Shown here: positions 1-13,662 of the stretch, piece after piece
Layout of the letters: each line of letters begins with the position of its first letter
How positions within the stretch are numbered: the first letter of the stretch is position 1
Origin: Acidobacteriota bacterium
Lineage (GTDB): Bacteria > Acidobacteriota > Blastocatellia > Pyrinomonadales > Pyrinomonadaceae
DNA length: 33,822 nt
Assembly (NCBI GenBank): GCA_020200135.1
Contig: JAIVJI010000006.1
Span: forward strand, 1 to 33,822
Reading direction: 5' to 3'
Notes under the pieces: model-generated
Databases searched by the model: none
The model's input: the letters and a program-made list of their open reading frames with translations, nothing else
What the model was told of the DNA's origin: nothing
Program-made: the position numbers and the translations under genes

Positions 1-51
1 AAGTTCACACGCGGAGTTTAAGGTCCCGAGGCACGCGGCTCAAAGCGCGGC

Positions 52-1023
52 TCAGCCCTTGACGTCGGTCTTCACTTCGGGCTTCCGGGCGGGGTCTTCG
101 GCGGGCTGCGGGGCGAGCGGGACGGCGCCGTTGCCGTTGGGCAGCTCGGCCTTGAAGGGCTTGAGGCGTCCCTCGGGGTTGTACGTGAAGTCGAGCGCGC
201 TCTTGATCCAGTCGCGCATGTGGCGGCGGTCGATGACGGCGTCGAGCATCCCGTGCTCCAGCAGGAACTCGGCGGTCTGGAAGTTCTCGGGGAGCTTCTG
301 GCGGATGGTCTGCTCGATGACGCGCGGGCCGGCGAAGCCGATGAGCGCCTTGGGCTCGGCGATGTTGAGGTCGCCGAGCATGGCGAAGCTGGCGGTCACG
401 CCGCCGGTCGTCGGGTCGGTCATCACCGAGACGAACGGGAGCCGCGCCTCCGAGAGCAGCGCGAGCGCGGCGGATATCTTCGCCATCTGCATCAGGCTGA
501 ACGTGCCCTCCTGCATCCGCGCGCCGCCCGACTGGCTGACGATGACGACGGCCGCGCGCTCCTCCACGGCGCGCTCGACGAGCCGCGTGATCTTCTCGCC
601 CACGGCGCAGCCCATCGAGCCGCCGAGGAACTGGAAGTCCATCGCCGCGATGAGCACGGGGTGGCCGCCGAGGCGCCCGCGCGCGTTGATGACCGCCTCG
701 GGCAGCCCGGTCTTGCGGCGCGCCTGTTCGAGGCGCTCGCGGTAGGGCTTGGTGTCTACGAAGTCGAGCGGGTCGGTGGAGATGATTTCGGCGTCAAGCT
801 CCTCGTAGATGCCCTCGTCGTAGAGGAGCGCGAGGCGCTGGCGCGCGCCGATGCGGAAGTGGTGGCCGCAGTGGGCGCAGACGTTCTGCGAGGCTTCGAG
901 TTCGGCGCGGTAGAGCGCGGCGTCGCAGCCGGGGCACTTCTCGAAGACGCCCTCGGTCTTGACGCGCCGCTCCTCGGCGGGGACGGGCTCGATTCGCTGG
1001 TTCTTTTTACGAAACCAAGACAT
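52..1023 (-). CDS. accD: acetyl-CoA carboxylase carboxyltransferase subunit beta
   Basis: AccD is the beta half of the carboxyltransferase of acetyl-CoA carboxylase. With AccA it moves the carboxyl group from carboxybiotin to acetyl-CoA, making malonyl-CoA for fatty-acid synthesis in the cytosol. The 323-residue protein opens with the typical MSWFRKK start and a four-cysteine zinc ribbon (Cys30, Cys33, Cys49, Cys52). The crotonase-like carboxyltransferase core follows, with SQSGGARMQEG and the glycine-rich DPTTGGVTASFAMLGD stretch. The last 30 or so residues are a Pro/Ala/Lys-rich tail beyond the conserved domain. It lies downstream of nrnA on the same strand across a 150-bp gap that holds an inverted repeat, so it may be a separate transcript. 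accA is not in the window. Confidence 0.96.
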   Translation of the reverse strand: MSWFRKKNQRIEPVPAEERRVKTEGVFEKCPGCDAALYRAELEASQNVCAHCGHHFRIGARQRLALLYDEGIYEELDAEIISTDPLDFVDTKPYRERLEQARRKTGLPEAVINARGRLGGHPVLIAAMDFQFLGGSMGCAVGEKITRLVERAVEERAAVVIVSQSGGARMQEGTFSLMQMAKISAALALLSEARLPFVSVMTDPTTGGVTASFAMLGDLNIAEPKALIGFAGPRVIEQTIRQKLPENFQTAEFLLEHGMLDAVIDRRHMRDWIKSALDFTYNPEGRLKPFKAELPNGNGAVPLAPQPAEDPARKPEVKTDVKG

Positions 1024-1121
1024 GCCTTCTAGCTTCGGCCGCTTCCTCGCGGCGTGCGCTGCGTTCGGGGGCTTTCAGCCGCGAAGGTTAGCACAGACGC
1101 GCCCCGCGCCGAAATCCAGAC

Positions 1122-1164
1122 GTCAGATGCCGGTTAAAGCCTCTCGTCTTCGCCGACATCTGAC
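1122..1164 (-). terminator. inverted repeat 3' of nrnA, possible terminator
   Basis: GTCAGATGCCGG (1122-1133) and CCGACATCTGAC (1153-1164) form a 12-bp stem with one mismatch and a 19-nt loop, starting 10 bp beyond the nrnA stop. There is no clear U-tract, so it could be a weak terminator, a processing site or only a repeat. Confidence 0.4.
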
Positions 1165-1173
1165 AGCTCCGCC

Positions 1174-2220
1174 CTACGGGCGCGCGTCGCGCTCGGCCTT
1201 GCGGCCTTCGGGCGCGGGGACGATCTCCTGCTGGTTGGGTACCTGGAGCGCGCCCGTCCCGTTCTCGCCGCGGTGCTCGACCGCGTAGACGAGCTGGCCG
1301 ACCACGTCGCGCTCGGCCTCCTCCCAGGCGCCCTGGAAGGTGCAGCCGGCCGCGTTGCGGTGGCCGCCGCCGCCGAAGCGCTCGGCGATGCGCGCGACGT
1401 TGACGTCGCACTTCGAGCGCAAGGAGACGCGGTAGAGCCCCGGCGCGGTCTCCTTGAAGAAGGCGCACGCCTCGACGTCGCCGCAGCTCATCGGGTAGTT
1501 GACGAAGCCGTCGCCGTCCTCGTCCGAGGCGGCGGCGCGCTCCTGCATCTCCAGCGTCTGCACCAGCCACGCGACGCGCCCCGAAGAGTCGCGCTTGACG
1601 GTGCCGAGCACCTCGCCGAGCAGCTCGATCTTGCTCCACGGGTAGTTGGCGAAGACCGCCTGCGAGACCTTGGCCGGCTTGACGCCCGCGCGGACGAGCT
1701 CCGACGCGACCTTGAAGGTGCGCTCGCTCGTGTTCGAGTAGTGGAAGCTGCCCGTGTCGGTGATGAGCGCGGTGTAGACGCACTCGGCTATCTCGCGGGT
1801 GACGCGGACGCCGAGCGCCTTGCAGAGGTTGTAGATCATCTCGCCGACGGCCGAGGCGGTCGAGTCGATCCAGTTGATGTCGCCGAAGAGCGCGGTCGTC
1901 GAGTGGTGGTCGATGTTGACGACGAACTGGCGCTCGAGGTCGCCGAGTCCGGGGCGCGTGATGTCCGAGCACTCGATGACGAAGACCGCGTCGTAGGGGC
2001 GGTCGACGCGGGGCGTGACGCGCACGGCCTCCGAACCGGGGAGTTTCAGGTAGGCGTGCGGGACGGGGTCGCGCATGATGACCTCGACCTCCTTGTCGAG
2101 GGCGCGCAGCAGCCAGTAGAGGCCGAGCGACGAGCCGAGGCTGTCGCCGTCGGGGCGGATGTGCGACGTGATCGCGAAGCGGCGCTTCGACTCGATCAGT
2201 TCAACCACTTGACTGAGCAT
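1174..2220 (-). CDS. nrnA: DHH/DHHA1 phosphoesterase, NrnA-type oligoribonuclease/pAp phosphatase
   Basis: This is a cytosolic DHH-family phosphoesterase. NrnA homologues degrade RNA oligonucleotides of 2-5 nt and dephosphorylate pAp. The 348-residue protein shows the metal-binding motifs in order: His20-x3-Asp24-x-Asp26 (SHIRPDGDSLGS), Asp86 (ECSD), the Asp104-His105-His106 signature, and a later Asp in ALITDTGSFHYSN. The C-terminal DHHA1 domain has the substrate-binding FGGGGHRNAAG loop. About 25 residues after it are a variable tail. It follows rbfA in the same direction, the usual place for this gene in nusA-infB operons. A long inverted repeat separates it from rbfA. The specificity assignment (oligoRNA and pAp) is by family. 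Confidence 0.93.
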   Translation of the reverse strand: MLSQVVELIESKRRFAITSHIRPDGDSLGSSLGLYWLLRALDKEVEVIMRDPVPHAYLKLPGSEAVRVTPRVDRPYDAVFVIECSDITRPGLGDLERQFVVNIDHHSTTALFGDINWIDSTASAVGEMIYNLCKALGVRVTREIAECVYTALITDTGSFHYSNTSERTFKVASELVRAGVKPAKVSQAVFANYPWSKIELLGEVLGTVKRDSSGRVAWLVQTLEMQERAAASDEDGDGFVNYPMSCGDVEACAFFKETAPGLYRVSLRSKCDVNVARIAERFGGGGHRNAAGCTFQGAWEEAERDVVGQLVYAVEHRGENGTGALQVPNQQEIVPAPEGRKAERDARP

Positions 2221-2233
2221 TTCAAATCAAACG

Positions 2234-2310
2234 CGTGAACCGTGAGCCGTGAACCGTGACCAGGGAGAGACCGCCTCCCTCTTGTCACGGTTCACGGCTC
2301 ACGGTTCACG
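2234..2310. repeat. 27-bp perfect inverted repeat with 7-bp internal period (rbfA/nrnA)
   Basis: The arms at 2234-2260 and 2284-2310 are perfect reverse complements with a 23-nt loop that itself contains GGGAG/CTCCC. Each arm is a run of heptamers: GTGAACC, GTGAGCC, GTGAACC, GTGAC. TGA recurs every 7 nt and so falls in all three frames, from either side. The rbfA stop codon (2306-2308) lies in the outer end of the right arm. As RNA this would be a strong hairpin between two cistrons. Confidence 0.9.
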
Positions 2311-2710
2311 TGCCTTTCTCCTCTTCTTCGCCGGCCCCTTCTTCGTCCGGGGAGGGGGAGGGCCGGGACTGTTCTTCCTGCTTGATCTCGGTGAGCAGCG
2401 CCTCGACGCGCGCGGCGGCCTCCTCGACCGTGTCGCGGACGAAGTGCAGCTCGGGCGTGTACTTGAGGTTGAGCGCGACGCCCAACTGGCGGCGGACGTA
2501 TGGGGCGGCCTTGTGCAGCGCCTTCAGCGCCGCGGCCTTCTCGACGTCCGTCCCCTCGGCCGTGAAGTAGACGGTCGCGTCGCGCAAATTCTCCGTGACG
2601 CGCACGTCCGTCACCGTCACCGTCTCGACGCGGGGGTCTTCCAGCTCGAAGCCGACGATCTGGCTGACCTCCTCGCGTATCACTTCCGCTAGCTGCTCCG
2701 GCCGTCTCAT
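2306..2710 (-). CDS. rbfA: 30S ribosome-binding factor A
   Basis: RbfA binds the 30S subunit near helix 1 of 16S rRNA and takes part in late 30S maturation and cold adaptation. The 134-residue protein has the family's start, MRRPEQLAEVIREEVSQIV, and the KH-like core: GFELEDPRVETVTVTDVRVT, then DATVYFTAEG, then the ALHKAAPYVRRQLGVALNL helix and PELHFVRDTV. The C-terminus is an acidic Glu-rich tail, and its last codons and stop come from the neighbouring inverted repeat. It sits between infB and nrnA, its standard place. Unusually, long heptamer-periodic inverted repeats bracket it on both sides. Confidence 0.95.
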   Translation of the reverse strand: MRRPEQLAEVIREEVSQIVGFELEDPRVETVTVTDVRVTENLRDATVYFTAEGTDVEKAAALKALHKAAPYVRRQLGVALNLKYTPELHFVRDTVEEAAARVEALLTEIKQEEQSRPSPSPDEEGAGEEEEKGT

Positions 2711-2718
2711 AAAAACAG

Positions 2719-2791
2719 AGGCTAGAGGTTAGAGGCTAGAGGCTAGACGGGGCCAGCTTTTAACTAGCCTCTAGCCTCTAACCTCTAGCCT
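2719..2791. repeat. 28-bp perfect inverted repeat with 7-bp internal period (infB/rbfA)
   Basis: The arms at 2719-2746 and 2764-2791 are perfect reverse complements with a 17-nt loop. The arm is a run of heptamers: GAGGCTA, GAGGTTA, GAGGCTA, GAGGCTA, giving TAG in rotating frames. The infB stop (2771-2773) and the five codons before it (LEVRG) are encoded by the right arm, so the repeat has supplied the end of IF-2. The base sequence differs from the repeat at 2234-2310 but the architecture is the same. Confidence 0.92.
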
Positions 2792-5443
2792 GCGGCGGAT
2801 GACGCCGTCGACGACGCGGCAGCCCGCGACGACGCCGGCCTTCGGCACGCGGAAGGTCGTGAGCACGAGCGCCTTGCCCAGAATCTTCTCGGTCTCGATC
2901 TTGTCGAGCATGCCGATCATCGCGGCGCGTATCTCCTCCTCGACCTTGTAGATGATCGAGTGGAGCCGGATGTCGACGTGCTCCTGCCGCGCCAGCTCCG
3001 CCGCGCGGACTTCCGGCCGCACGTTGAAGCCGATGATGACGACGGCGCGGCCGGCGGCCTCGGTCTGCGACGCGGCGGCGAGCAGGACGTCAGACTCGGT
3101 GATGGCGCCGACGCCCGAGCGCACGACCCTCACCTTGACGGTGTCGGTCGAGAGCTTGGTGAGCGTGGACTTCAGGACCTCCACCGAGCCCTGCACGTCG
3201 GCCTTGACGACGGTCAGCAGCTCCTTGACCTGCGCCTCGCCGAGCGCCTCGATGCCGCGCTTGGTCGTCTGCGCGAGCGTCTGCTGGCGCGCGACCATCT
3301 GGCGGTGGTGCGAGGTCTGCTGCGCCTTGATGATGTCGGAGACGACCTGGAAGGTCTCGCCGGCCTGCGGCACGCCCTGGAGGCCGAGCACCTCGACGGG
3401 CGTGGCGGGGCCGGCCTCGTCGATGTGCTGGCCGCGGTCGTCGTACATCGCGCGCACCTTGCCGAAGATCTGACCCACGATGAACGGGTCGCCGACGCGG
3501 AGCGTCCCCTGCTGGACGAGCACCGTCGCGACGGCGCCGCGCCCGCGGTCGAGCTTGGCTTCGAGCACGACGCCCGAGGCCAGTCGCGTCCGGCTCGCCT
3601 TCAGGTTCAGGATGTCGGCCGTGAGCAGGATGGTCTCCAGCAGCGTGTCGAGGTTCTCGCGCTTCTTGGCGGAGACGGGCACCATCTCGGTCGTGTTCTC
3701 GCCGCCCCACTCGATGGGCTGGAGCCCCTGCACGGCCAGCTCCTGCCTGACGCGGTCGGGGTTGGCGTCGGGCTTGTCGATCTTGTTGATGGCGACGACG
3801 ATGGGCACCTTCGCGGCGCGCGCGTGCTCGATGGCCTCGATGGTCTGCGGCATGACGCCGTCGTCGGCCGCGACGACGAGCACGACCACGTCGGTCGCCT
3901 TCGCGCCGCGCGCGCGCATCAGCGTGAACGCCTCGTGGCCGGGCGTGTCGAGGAAGACGACGCGGCGCGTCTGGTCGGGGGCGTCGGCGCTCGCCACCTG
4001 GACGCTGTAGGCGCCGATGTGCTGCGTGATGCCGCCGGCCTCGCCGCTGGCGACGTTGGCCGTGCGGATGGCGTCGAGCAGCGAGGTCTTGCCGTGGTCG
4101 ACATGACCCATGACGGTGACGACGGGCGCGCGCGCCTCCTCCGTGTCGTCGGCGTCGGACTCGATGAGCTGCTCCAGCTCGGTGTCGGCGATCATCTCCT
4201 CGAAGCCGAGGAACTGCACGTCGAAGCCGAAGCGGCGCCCCAACTCCTTGGCCATCTCGTTGTCGAGCGTCTGGTTGAGCGTGGCGAAGACGCCGCGCTG
4301 GAGCAGCAGCGCCTGAATGTCCTTCGGGCGGATGCCGGTCTTCTCGGCGAACTCCTTGACGGTCGCGCCCTCGACGAGCCGCACCTGCTTGAGGTCGCCC
4401 GCGGCGGCCGCCGACGCCGGGTTCAGGGACTGCGCGATGCGGTCTTCGAGCCGGAGCGCCTTGGGCGCGGCGGCGAAGTCGCGCTCGAAGCCGCGCCCGC
4501 GCCCGCGGTCGCCGGGTCGCCCGCCGGGAACGGGACGCCCGCCGCGGCCGCTCCTGCCGCCGGGGCGGCGTGCGTCGGCCGGCGGGATGTATGTGGTCTG
4601 CGGCGTGGCGGTCTCGCCGGGCGTGCCGTGGAGTGAGGCGTCGGCCTCGTGGCCGCGTCCGCCGCGTCCGCCGCGCGCGTCGCGCCCGACGCGGCCGGCG
4701 CGGTCGCGCGGCGCTTGGGCCGGCGCGGCCGGGGCGACGGGTACGTCGACGCGCTGTCCGGGCTGGACGCCGGCCTTGAGCGCGGCGTCGGTCAGGCGCA
4801 AGGTCCTGACCTGCCTGCCGGGGGCCGGTGCGGCCGCCGCGGCGGGCTGTTGCGTTTGTGTGGTTTCGATCAAGTCGGGTTCTAACGCCGCCGGTGCGGC
4901 CTCCTGTGTCGGGACGTGTGGCTCGGCCTCTGCCGGCGCTTCCGTTTCAAACTGGGGCTCGGGCGCGTACGCCGGGGCGCCGTCGTCGGGCGCGGTGGCC
5001 GTGCCGGCGGCCACGGCGGGGTGCTCGGCGCGCGAGGCGGGCGGCCGCGGGCGCATGATGCGCGGGGTGAGCGGGCGCACGGCCCCGCCCGCTTCGCCGT
5101 CGGCGGCGTGCTCGGCGGGCGCGTCGTGAACTTCCCCCTCGGGCGCGGCCGCGTCGGCGTAGACCTCGGGCACGGGCGCTTCCGCCGGCTCGGGCGCGTG
5201 CGCCGCCTCGCCCTCGGCGGGCCGGGCCTTCTTGACGACGCGGATCGAGCGCTGGACGGCCGGCTCTTTCTTGGGGAAGTACTTGTTGCGGATCTTCTCG
5301 GCCAGCTCTTTGGAGATGGTGTTGGAAGGGACCGAGACGTCAACGCCCTCGCGGCGCACCTCCTCGATGAGGCGCTTCGACTCCATCTTCAGCTCTTTGG
5401 CGAGGTCGTAAATCCTGATTTTTGAAGTGTGGGCTGCTGACAT
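2771..5443 (-). CDS. infB: translation initiation factor IF-2
   Basis: IF-2 is the GTPase that places initiator fMet-tRNA on the 30S subunit and promotes 50S joining. The 890-residue protein begins with an IF2_N-type domain ([20 protein letters not shown]). A linker of roughly 300 residues rich in Ala, Pro and Glu follows, ending in Arg/Gly-rich segments near residues 250-310, then a second IF2_N-like region ([20 protein letters not shown]). The G domain starts near residue 445 with GHVDHGKTS, then DTPGHEAF and NKIDKPDAN. Domains II to IV complete the C-terminal half, including the RRRLEVRG end formed by the inverted repeat. It is 183 bp downstream of nusA, with no ylxR between. Confidence 0.97.
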   Translation of the reverse strand: MSAAHTSKIRIYDLAKELKMESKRLIEEVRREGVDVSVPSNTISKELAEKIRNKYFPKKEPAVQRSIRVVKKARPAEGEAAHAPEPAEAPVPEVYADAAAPEGEVHDAPAEHAADGEAGGAVRPLTPRIMRPRPPASRAEHPAVAAGTATAPDDGAPAYAPEPQFETEAPAEAEPHVPTQEAAPAALEPDLIETTQTQQPAAAAAPAPGRQVRTLRLTDAALKAGVQPGQRVDVPVAPAAPAQAPRDRAGRVGRDARGGRGGRGHEADASLHGTPGETATPQTTYIPPADARRPGGRSGRGGRPVPGGRPGDRGRGRGFERDFAAAPKALRLEDRIAQSLNPASAAAAGDLKQVRLVEGATVKEFAEKTGIRPKDIQALLLQRGVFATLNQTLDNEMAKELGRRFGFDVQFLGFEEMIADTELEQLIESDADDTEEARAPVVTVMGHVDHGKTSLLDAIRTANVASGEAGGITQHIGAYSVQVASADAPDQTRRVVFLDTPGHEAFTLMRARGAKATDVVVLVVAADDGVMPQTIEAIEHARAAKVPIVVAINKIDKPDANPDRVRQELAVQGLQPIEWGGENTTEMVPVSAKKRENLDTLLETILLTADILNLKASRTRLASGVVLEAKLDRGRGAVATVLVQQGTLRVGDPFIVGQIFGKVRAMYDDRGQHIDEAGPATPVEVLGLQGVPQAGETFQVVSDIIKAQQTSHHRQMVARQQTLAQTTKRGIEALGEAQVKELLTVVKADVQGSVEVLKSTLTKLSTDTVKVRVVRSGVGAITESDVLLAAASQTEAAGRAVVIIGFNVRPEVRAAELARQEHVDIRLHSIIYKVEEEIRAAMIGMLDKIETEKILGKALVLTTFRVPKAGVVAGCRVVDGVIRRRLEVRG

Positions 5444-5625
5444 GCACTCCTTCTTCGACGCTACTGGTAAAACGGCGTCGCGCGCTTCACGGGTTAAGTG
5501 TCAAGTAACGCCCCCTGACCTCTTCCCGGTTCGAGCGCGCGGCGCTCAGGGCCGGAGAAGGGGATTAAGGCGGGCAGCAGTCGCGCGCCTCCACTAAGGG
5601 TCGGCGCGCGGCCGCATCACTACGG

Positions 5626-7629
<2,004 letters not shown>

Positions 7630-7712
7630 AAACTTTTTCGTCTTCGGCTCCGGCCGCCCCGCCCTCGCTTTAGTTTCGCGCGCGGCGGCGTCACCGGCTA
7701 TTCAGTTGTTAT

Positions 7713-8246
7713 TCAGTTGTCGTTCGCGCCGCCGCCACTTTTCGCGGCGCGCTCTCGTTCCTCCGCGAGCCGGAACTCCTCCTCAACGTCTATCTCCAGA
7801 TTCGCCTTGGCGATCTCGGAGAAGTGGACGCGGACGCGCCCCGAAGTCTTGTCGTCGAACAGAACGTCCTCGCCCTCGACGCCCGCGATGCGCCCGCGGA
7901 AGTTGCGCTGTCCCGCGACGGCGCCGCGCGTCTTCATCTTCGCCATCTTCCCCGCGAAGCGCTCGTAGTCGCCCAGCACGTAGAGCCCGCGCTCCAGACC
8001 CGGCGAGGAGACCTCCAGGGTGTAGGTACCCGGGATGAAGTCCTCCACGTCGAGCACGGTGCCGACGTGCGTGCTCACCCCGGAGCAGTCGGCGTGCGTG
8101 ACGCCGCCCGGCTTGTCGATGAAGATGCGGACGACGGGCGAGCGCGGCCCCCCGGCGAATTCGACGTGGACGAGTTCGAGGCCGTGCTCCTCGGCCACAC
8201 GGCGCGTGATCTCGCGCACGCGCGACTCGACTGAAACCTCTCCGCC
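7713..8246 (-). CDS. rimP: ribosome maturation factor RimP
   Basis: RimP assists 30S subunit assembly. The recognisable protein runs from VSVESRVREITRRVAEEHG through FAGGPRSPVVRIFIDKPGGV, DCSGVSTHVGTVLDVEDFIPG and the signature TLEVSSPGLERGLY, to an SH3-like C-terminal part (RVHFSEIAKANLEIDVEEEF). The start is uncertain because no ATG precedes the conserved region. The open frame reaches a TTG at 8303, but that codon lies inside a terminator-like hairpin and is unlikely. TTG at 8246 is chosen here because it sits just before the conserved region; TTG at 8270 after an AAGGG is the alternative. It is first in the nusA-infB operon, 83 bp upstream of nusA. Confidence 0.9.
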   Translation of the reverse strand, partial: GGEVSVESRVREITRRVAEEHGLELVHVEFAGGPRSPVVRIFIDKPGGVTHADCSGVSTHVGTVLDVEDFIPGTYTLEVSSPGLERGLYVLGDYERFAGKMAKMKTRGAVAGQRNFRGRIAGVEGEDVLFDDKTSGRVRVHFSEIAKANLEIDVEEEFRLAEERERAAKSGGGANDN

Positions 8247-8280
8247 CAACGCCCCGCAACCCCCGTTCAAAAATCCCTTA

Positions 8281-8310
8281 GCCCAAAAGAAAAAGTGGGC
8301 CAAAACCCAC
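8281..8310 (-). promoter_or_regulatory. attenuator-like leader hairpin upstream of rimP
   Basis: On the minus strand GTGGG and CCCAC (8306-8310 with 8295-8299) form a short stem with a 6-nt loop, directly followed by TTTTTCTTTT. This is the layout of an intrinsic terminator, between the promoter and the rimP start. The 3' half of the stem can instead pair further on (GCCCA with TGGGC at 8281-8285), giving an exclusive alternative fold. The stem is short, so function is inference. Confidence 0.5.
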
Positions 8311-8344
8311 CAGGCAACGCCGCCGCGCTCCGAGCAAGAGGCGG

Positions 8345-8373
8345 ATTATACGGGAACATGGGACACGTGGCAA
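8345..8373 (-). promoter_or_regulatory. sigma70-type promoter of the rimP-nusA-infB operon
   Basis: On the minus strand a -35 TTGCCA (8368-8373), a 17-bp spacer and a perfect -10 TATAAT (8345-8350) predict transcription starting near 8338, upstream of the leader hairpin. This is the best promoter match in the window. Confidence 0.75.
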
Positions 8374-8481
8374 GCAACCAGAGAGCGGGCGGTAAGCGGC
8401 GGGCGGTGGGCGTTTTTCGGGCTATTTCTCGCGCGCGCCGCGGGGGCTTTTTAACCGCTCGGCCGCCCGCGCGGGCGCGGC

Positions 8482-8928
8482 TCACTGGAGCTTACGCTTG
8501 ACCGCCTCGCTCACCGCGCGGCCGTCGGCGTTGCGGCCGGCGAGCCGCGCCTGCGCGGCCTTCATCACGGCGCCCATCTCCTTCATCGAGGACGCGCCGG
8601 TCTCGGCAAACGCCTCGGCGACCGCGCGCTCGATCTCCTCGGCCGACGCGGCACGGGGCAGATACCCCTCGATGACGACTATCTCGGCGCGCTCCTTCTC
8701 GGCCAGCTCCGCGCGCCCGGCCTTCTCGTACTGCTCGACCGAGTCCCGGCGCTGCTTGACGAGTGACTGGAGCGCCCTGGTCATCTCCTCGTCCGACAGC
8801 TCGCCGCCCTTCTCTATCTCCCGGTTCTGCACCGACGCCTTCACCATCCGCAGCGTCGAGAGCCGCGCCGCGTCCCTGGCCTTCATCGCCGCCGTCATGT
8901 CGCCCGTGATGCGTTCTTTCAGACTCAT
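8482..8928 (-). CDS. yqeY: GatB/YqeY domain protein
   Basis: This 148-residue protein is a stand-alone YqeY, related to the tail domain of the amidotransferase subunit GatB. That domain is thought to contact tRNA; the role of free YqeY is not settled. The family start MSLKERITGDMTAAMKARD is clear, as are LSTLRMVKASVQN, the KQRRDSVEQYEKAGR segment, IEGYLPR and the C-terminal MKEMGAVMKAAQARLAGR helix. The length is normal for the family. The start ATG is 9 bp from the stop of the metallo-hydrolase gene upstream, suggesting co-transcription. Confidence 0.93.
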   Translation of the reverse strand: MSLKERITGDMTAAMKARDAARLSTLRMVKASVQNREIEKGGELSDEEMTRALQSLVKQRRDSVEQYEKAGRAELAEKERAEIVVIEGYLPRAASAEEIERAVAEAFAETGASSMKEMGAVMKAAQARLAGRNADGRAVSEAVKRKLQ

Positions 8929-8937
8929 GCCCTGAGA

Positions 8938-10405
8938 TTAACGCCCGGCGCGCTTCTTCTCAACCGCCGCGCGGAGGTCTTCCCAGGTGGTGGCGGGGCC
9001 GTGGACGGCGGCGACGCGCGAGACGTCGAGCCCCTGTTTCGTGACCCAGTCGAAGAAGTGGACGGTCGTGTCGTTGACGGTCGAGGGGAGGTAGCGGCCC
9101 GAGTTGGGGAGGTTGACGAGGTCGCCCTGGAAGATGAGCTTCTCCTTGGGGAGGTAGGCGACGAGCATCTCTTCGGCGTGGGGGCTGGGGCCGATGTCTA
9201 TGACTTCGAGCGTCTGTTTGCCGTCGGCGAAGACGCGCTTGCGGTCGCGGACGAACTCGAACTGTGCGGGGCGCGGCGCGCGCGTCTGGTCGTCGGGCGC
9301 GAGCGTGAAGTTGCTCGAAGCCATCCGCTCGAAGTACTTCCGGTTGGCGGGCGTGGTGACGACGGTGACGCCGCCCGCGATGTAGCTGCGCAGCCCGCCC
9401 GAGTGGTCGTCGTGGTGGTGCGTGACGACGACGTACTTGACGGGCTTCGAGGGGAACATCTCGCGCGCCTTGTTGAGGGTCGGCTTGGGCCCGCGGCCGC
9501 CGTTGTAGGGCTCGACGACGACGACGTAGGTGTCGAACTCGACGACGAGCGCGTTGGCCCCGCTCTCGAAGAGGTAGACGCCCTCGGCGAGTTTGGTCTC
9601 GCGGATGGGGACGGGCGGGGCGGGGAAGGGCTGCTCCTCAAAGCCCTCTGGTTTGGCGAAGGCGGCGTCGGCCGGCTTCGTGTTGAAGCGAACCTCGGTG
9701 TACTTCACGTCCTCGACGAGGTCGCCGCCCCGGCGCGTCTGCCGCCCCGCCGGGACCATCACGCCTTCGACCGCGCGGTAGCCGCGGAAGATGGTCTCCT
9801 GCACCACGTCGCCGTCCACGGGGTCCGACACCATCTGCTCGTACTTCGAGAGCAGGTTCGTCTTCGCGTCGAAGAAGAGGTTGGCGGTCGCGCCGTTGGC
9901 GGCGGCGAAGGAGACGACGCGGTGCGGGCGGCCGTCGAAGCTCTCTTCGCCCGCGTAGCGCAGCGTCGGCGCGCGCTGTTCGAGCGCGTGGGCGACGTAG
10001 AGGTGCGGGAGGCGGCGCACGTAGTTGAGAATGATGGCGGGGAGGTTCGCCGGGGTGAGCGGCTGGGCCGCCCGGCAACGGGTCGCGGTTCTCGAAGATG
10101 AAGCGCCCGCGGCGCAGGTCGGCGAAGAGCGTCTCGTCGCGCGTCATCTGGTCCCAGGGCTGATTGACCTTCAGACTCTGGTTGCGCGCCCACGTCGAGC
10201 CGCCCGCCTTGACCCACACGTCCTCGGCCGCGCGCAGGGCTTCGACGCTGCCGAGCGCCCTCAACCCCGCCTCGACCGTTTCGTAAGCTTTGCGGTAAGA
10301 GCCGGCGGTTCCGGCTTTGGCCGGCGCGGCCTTCTGCGCGAGCGCCGCCGGGGCGGACGCGAGAACGATGCAGGCGCAGAGCGCGAGACTCAGTCTTCTC
10401 CTCAT
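8938..10405 (-). CDS. secreted metallo-beta-lactamase-fold hydrolase, apparent frameshift
   Basis: The N-terminal part starts at ATG 10405 after a GGGGGA ribosome site and has a signal peptide (RRRLSLALCACIVLASAPA, then ALAQ). It reads through FADLRRGRFIFENRDPLPGG. Homologous coding then continues in another frame (PLTPANLPAIILNYVRRLPH), so a one-base shift lies near 10060-10075 in a G/C-rich run. The second frame carries a region of about 180 residues and then the MBL domain with the zinc motif THHHDDHSGG, a GD motif (FQGDLVNLPNSGR) and a last histidine (AAVHGP). Joined, it would be about 489 residues. The substrate is unknown. The cause could be a sequencing error, a recent pseudogene or, less likely, programmed frameshifting. 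Confidence 0.82.
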
Positions 10406-10529
10406 ACAATTATTTCCCCCTTCGGACAGGATTTTGGACGCGCGCGTTGGGTAGAGCGACAGCAACCGCGGTGCAGACAGCAATACGTCGCGGCGGCGCG
10501 CAAGGTTTAGCCGTCAGCCCGTGCCGCTT

Positions 10530-10567
10530 CGACGGGAGCGCGGGCGGGGAGGCGCGCGCCCCCGTCG
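10530..10567 (-). terminator. inverted repeat after uvrA, possible terminator
   Basis: CGACGGG (10530-10536) and CCCGTCG (10561-10567) pair around a loop that has a further GCGC/GCGC stem. It starts 14 bp beyond the uvrA stop on the minus strand. No U-tract is visible, so termination is tentative. Confidence 0.4.
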
Positions 10568-10580
10568 TTAAGTTCCGGGG

Positions 10581-13463
<2,883 letters not shown>

Positions 13464-13662
13464 GTTCGGAAATAGCAGCCGCCCGCCCACTGTGAACTCC
13501 CGGGAGGTGGGGCGAACCGCCAATGATACCCCTTTTCTTCACGCACGCGAAATGAGGACGGGGCGGAGAACGTTTCGGGGATAAATTTTAACTTTTCGAC
13601 ACGGCGCGGACAGAGCCGGCCCATACAATCCGGGCGCAAACGGCGAGACGTACAGGAGTCCG

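Noticed and set aside
2960..4636. A 558-codon open frame opposite infB, and similar long frames opposite nusA (6178-7968) and uvrA (11247-13475)
   Set aside because: Antisense shadows of well-conserved genes with no recognisable domains and strongly biased composition.
5444..5625. A ylxR gene between nusA and infB
   Set aside because: No open frame with YlxR motifs fits in the 182-bp gap on the minus strand; the gene is simply absent here.
7713..8303. The longest rimP frame, starting at TTG 8303
   Set aside because: That codon lies inside the leader hairpin and the extra residues (FFFWAKGFLNGG) do not resemble RimP; a downstream TTG is preferred.
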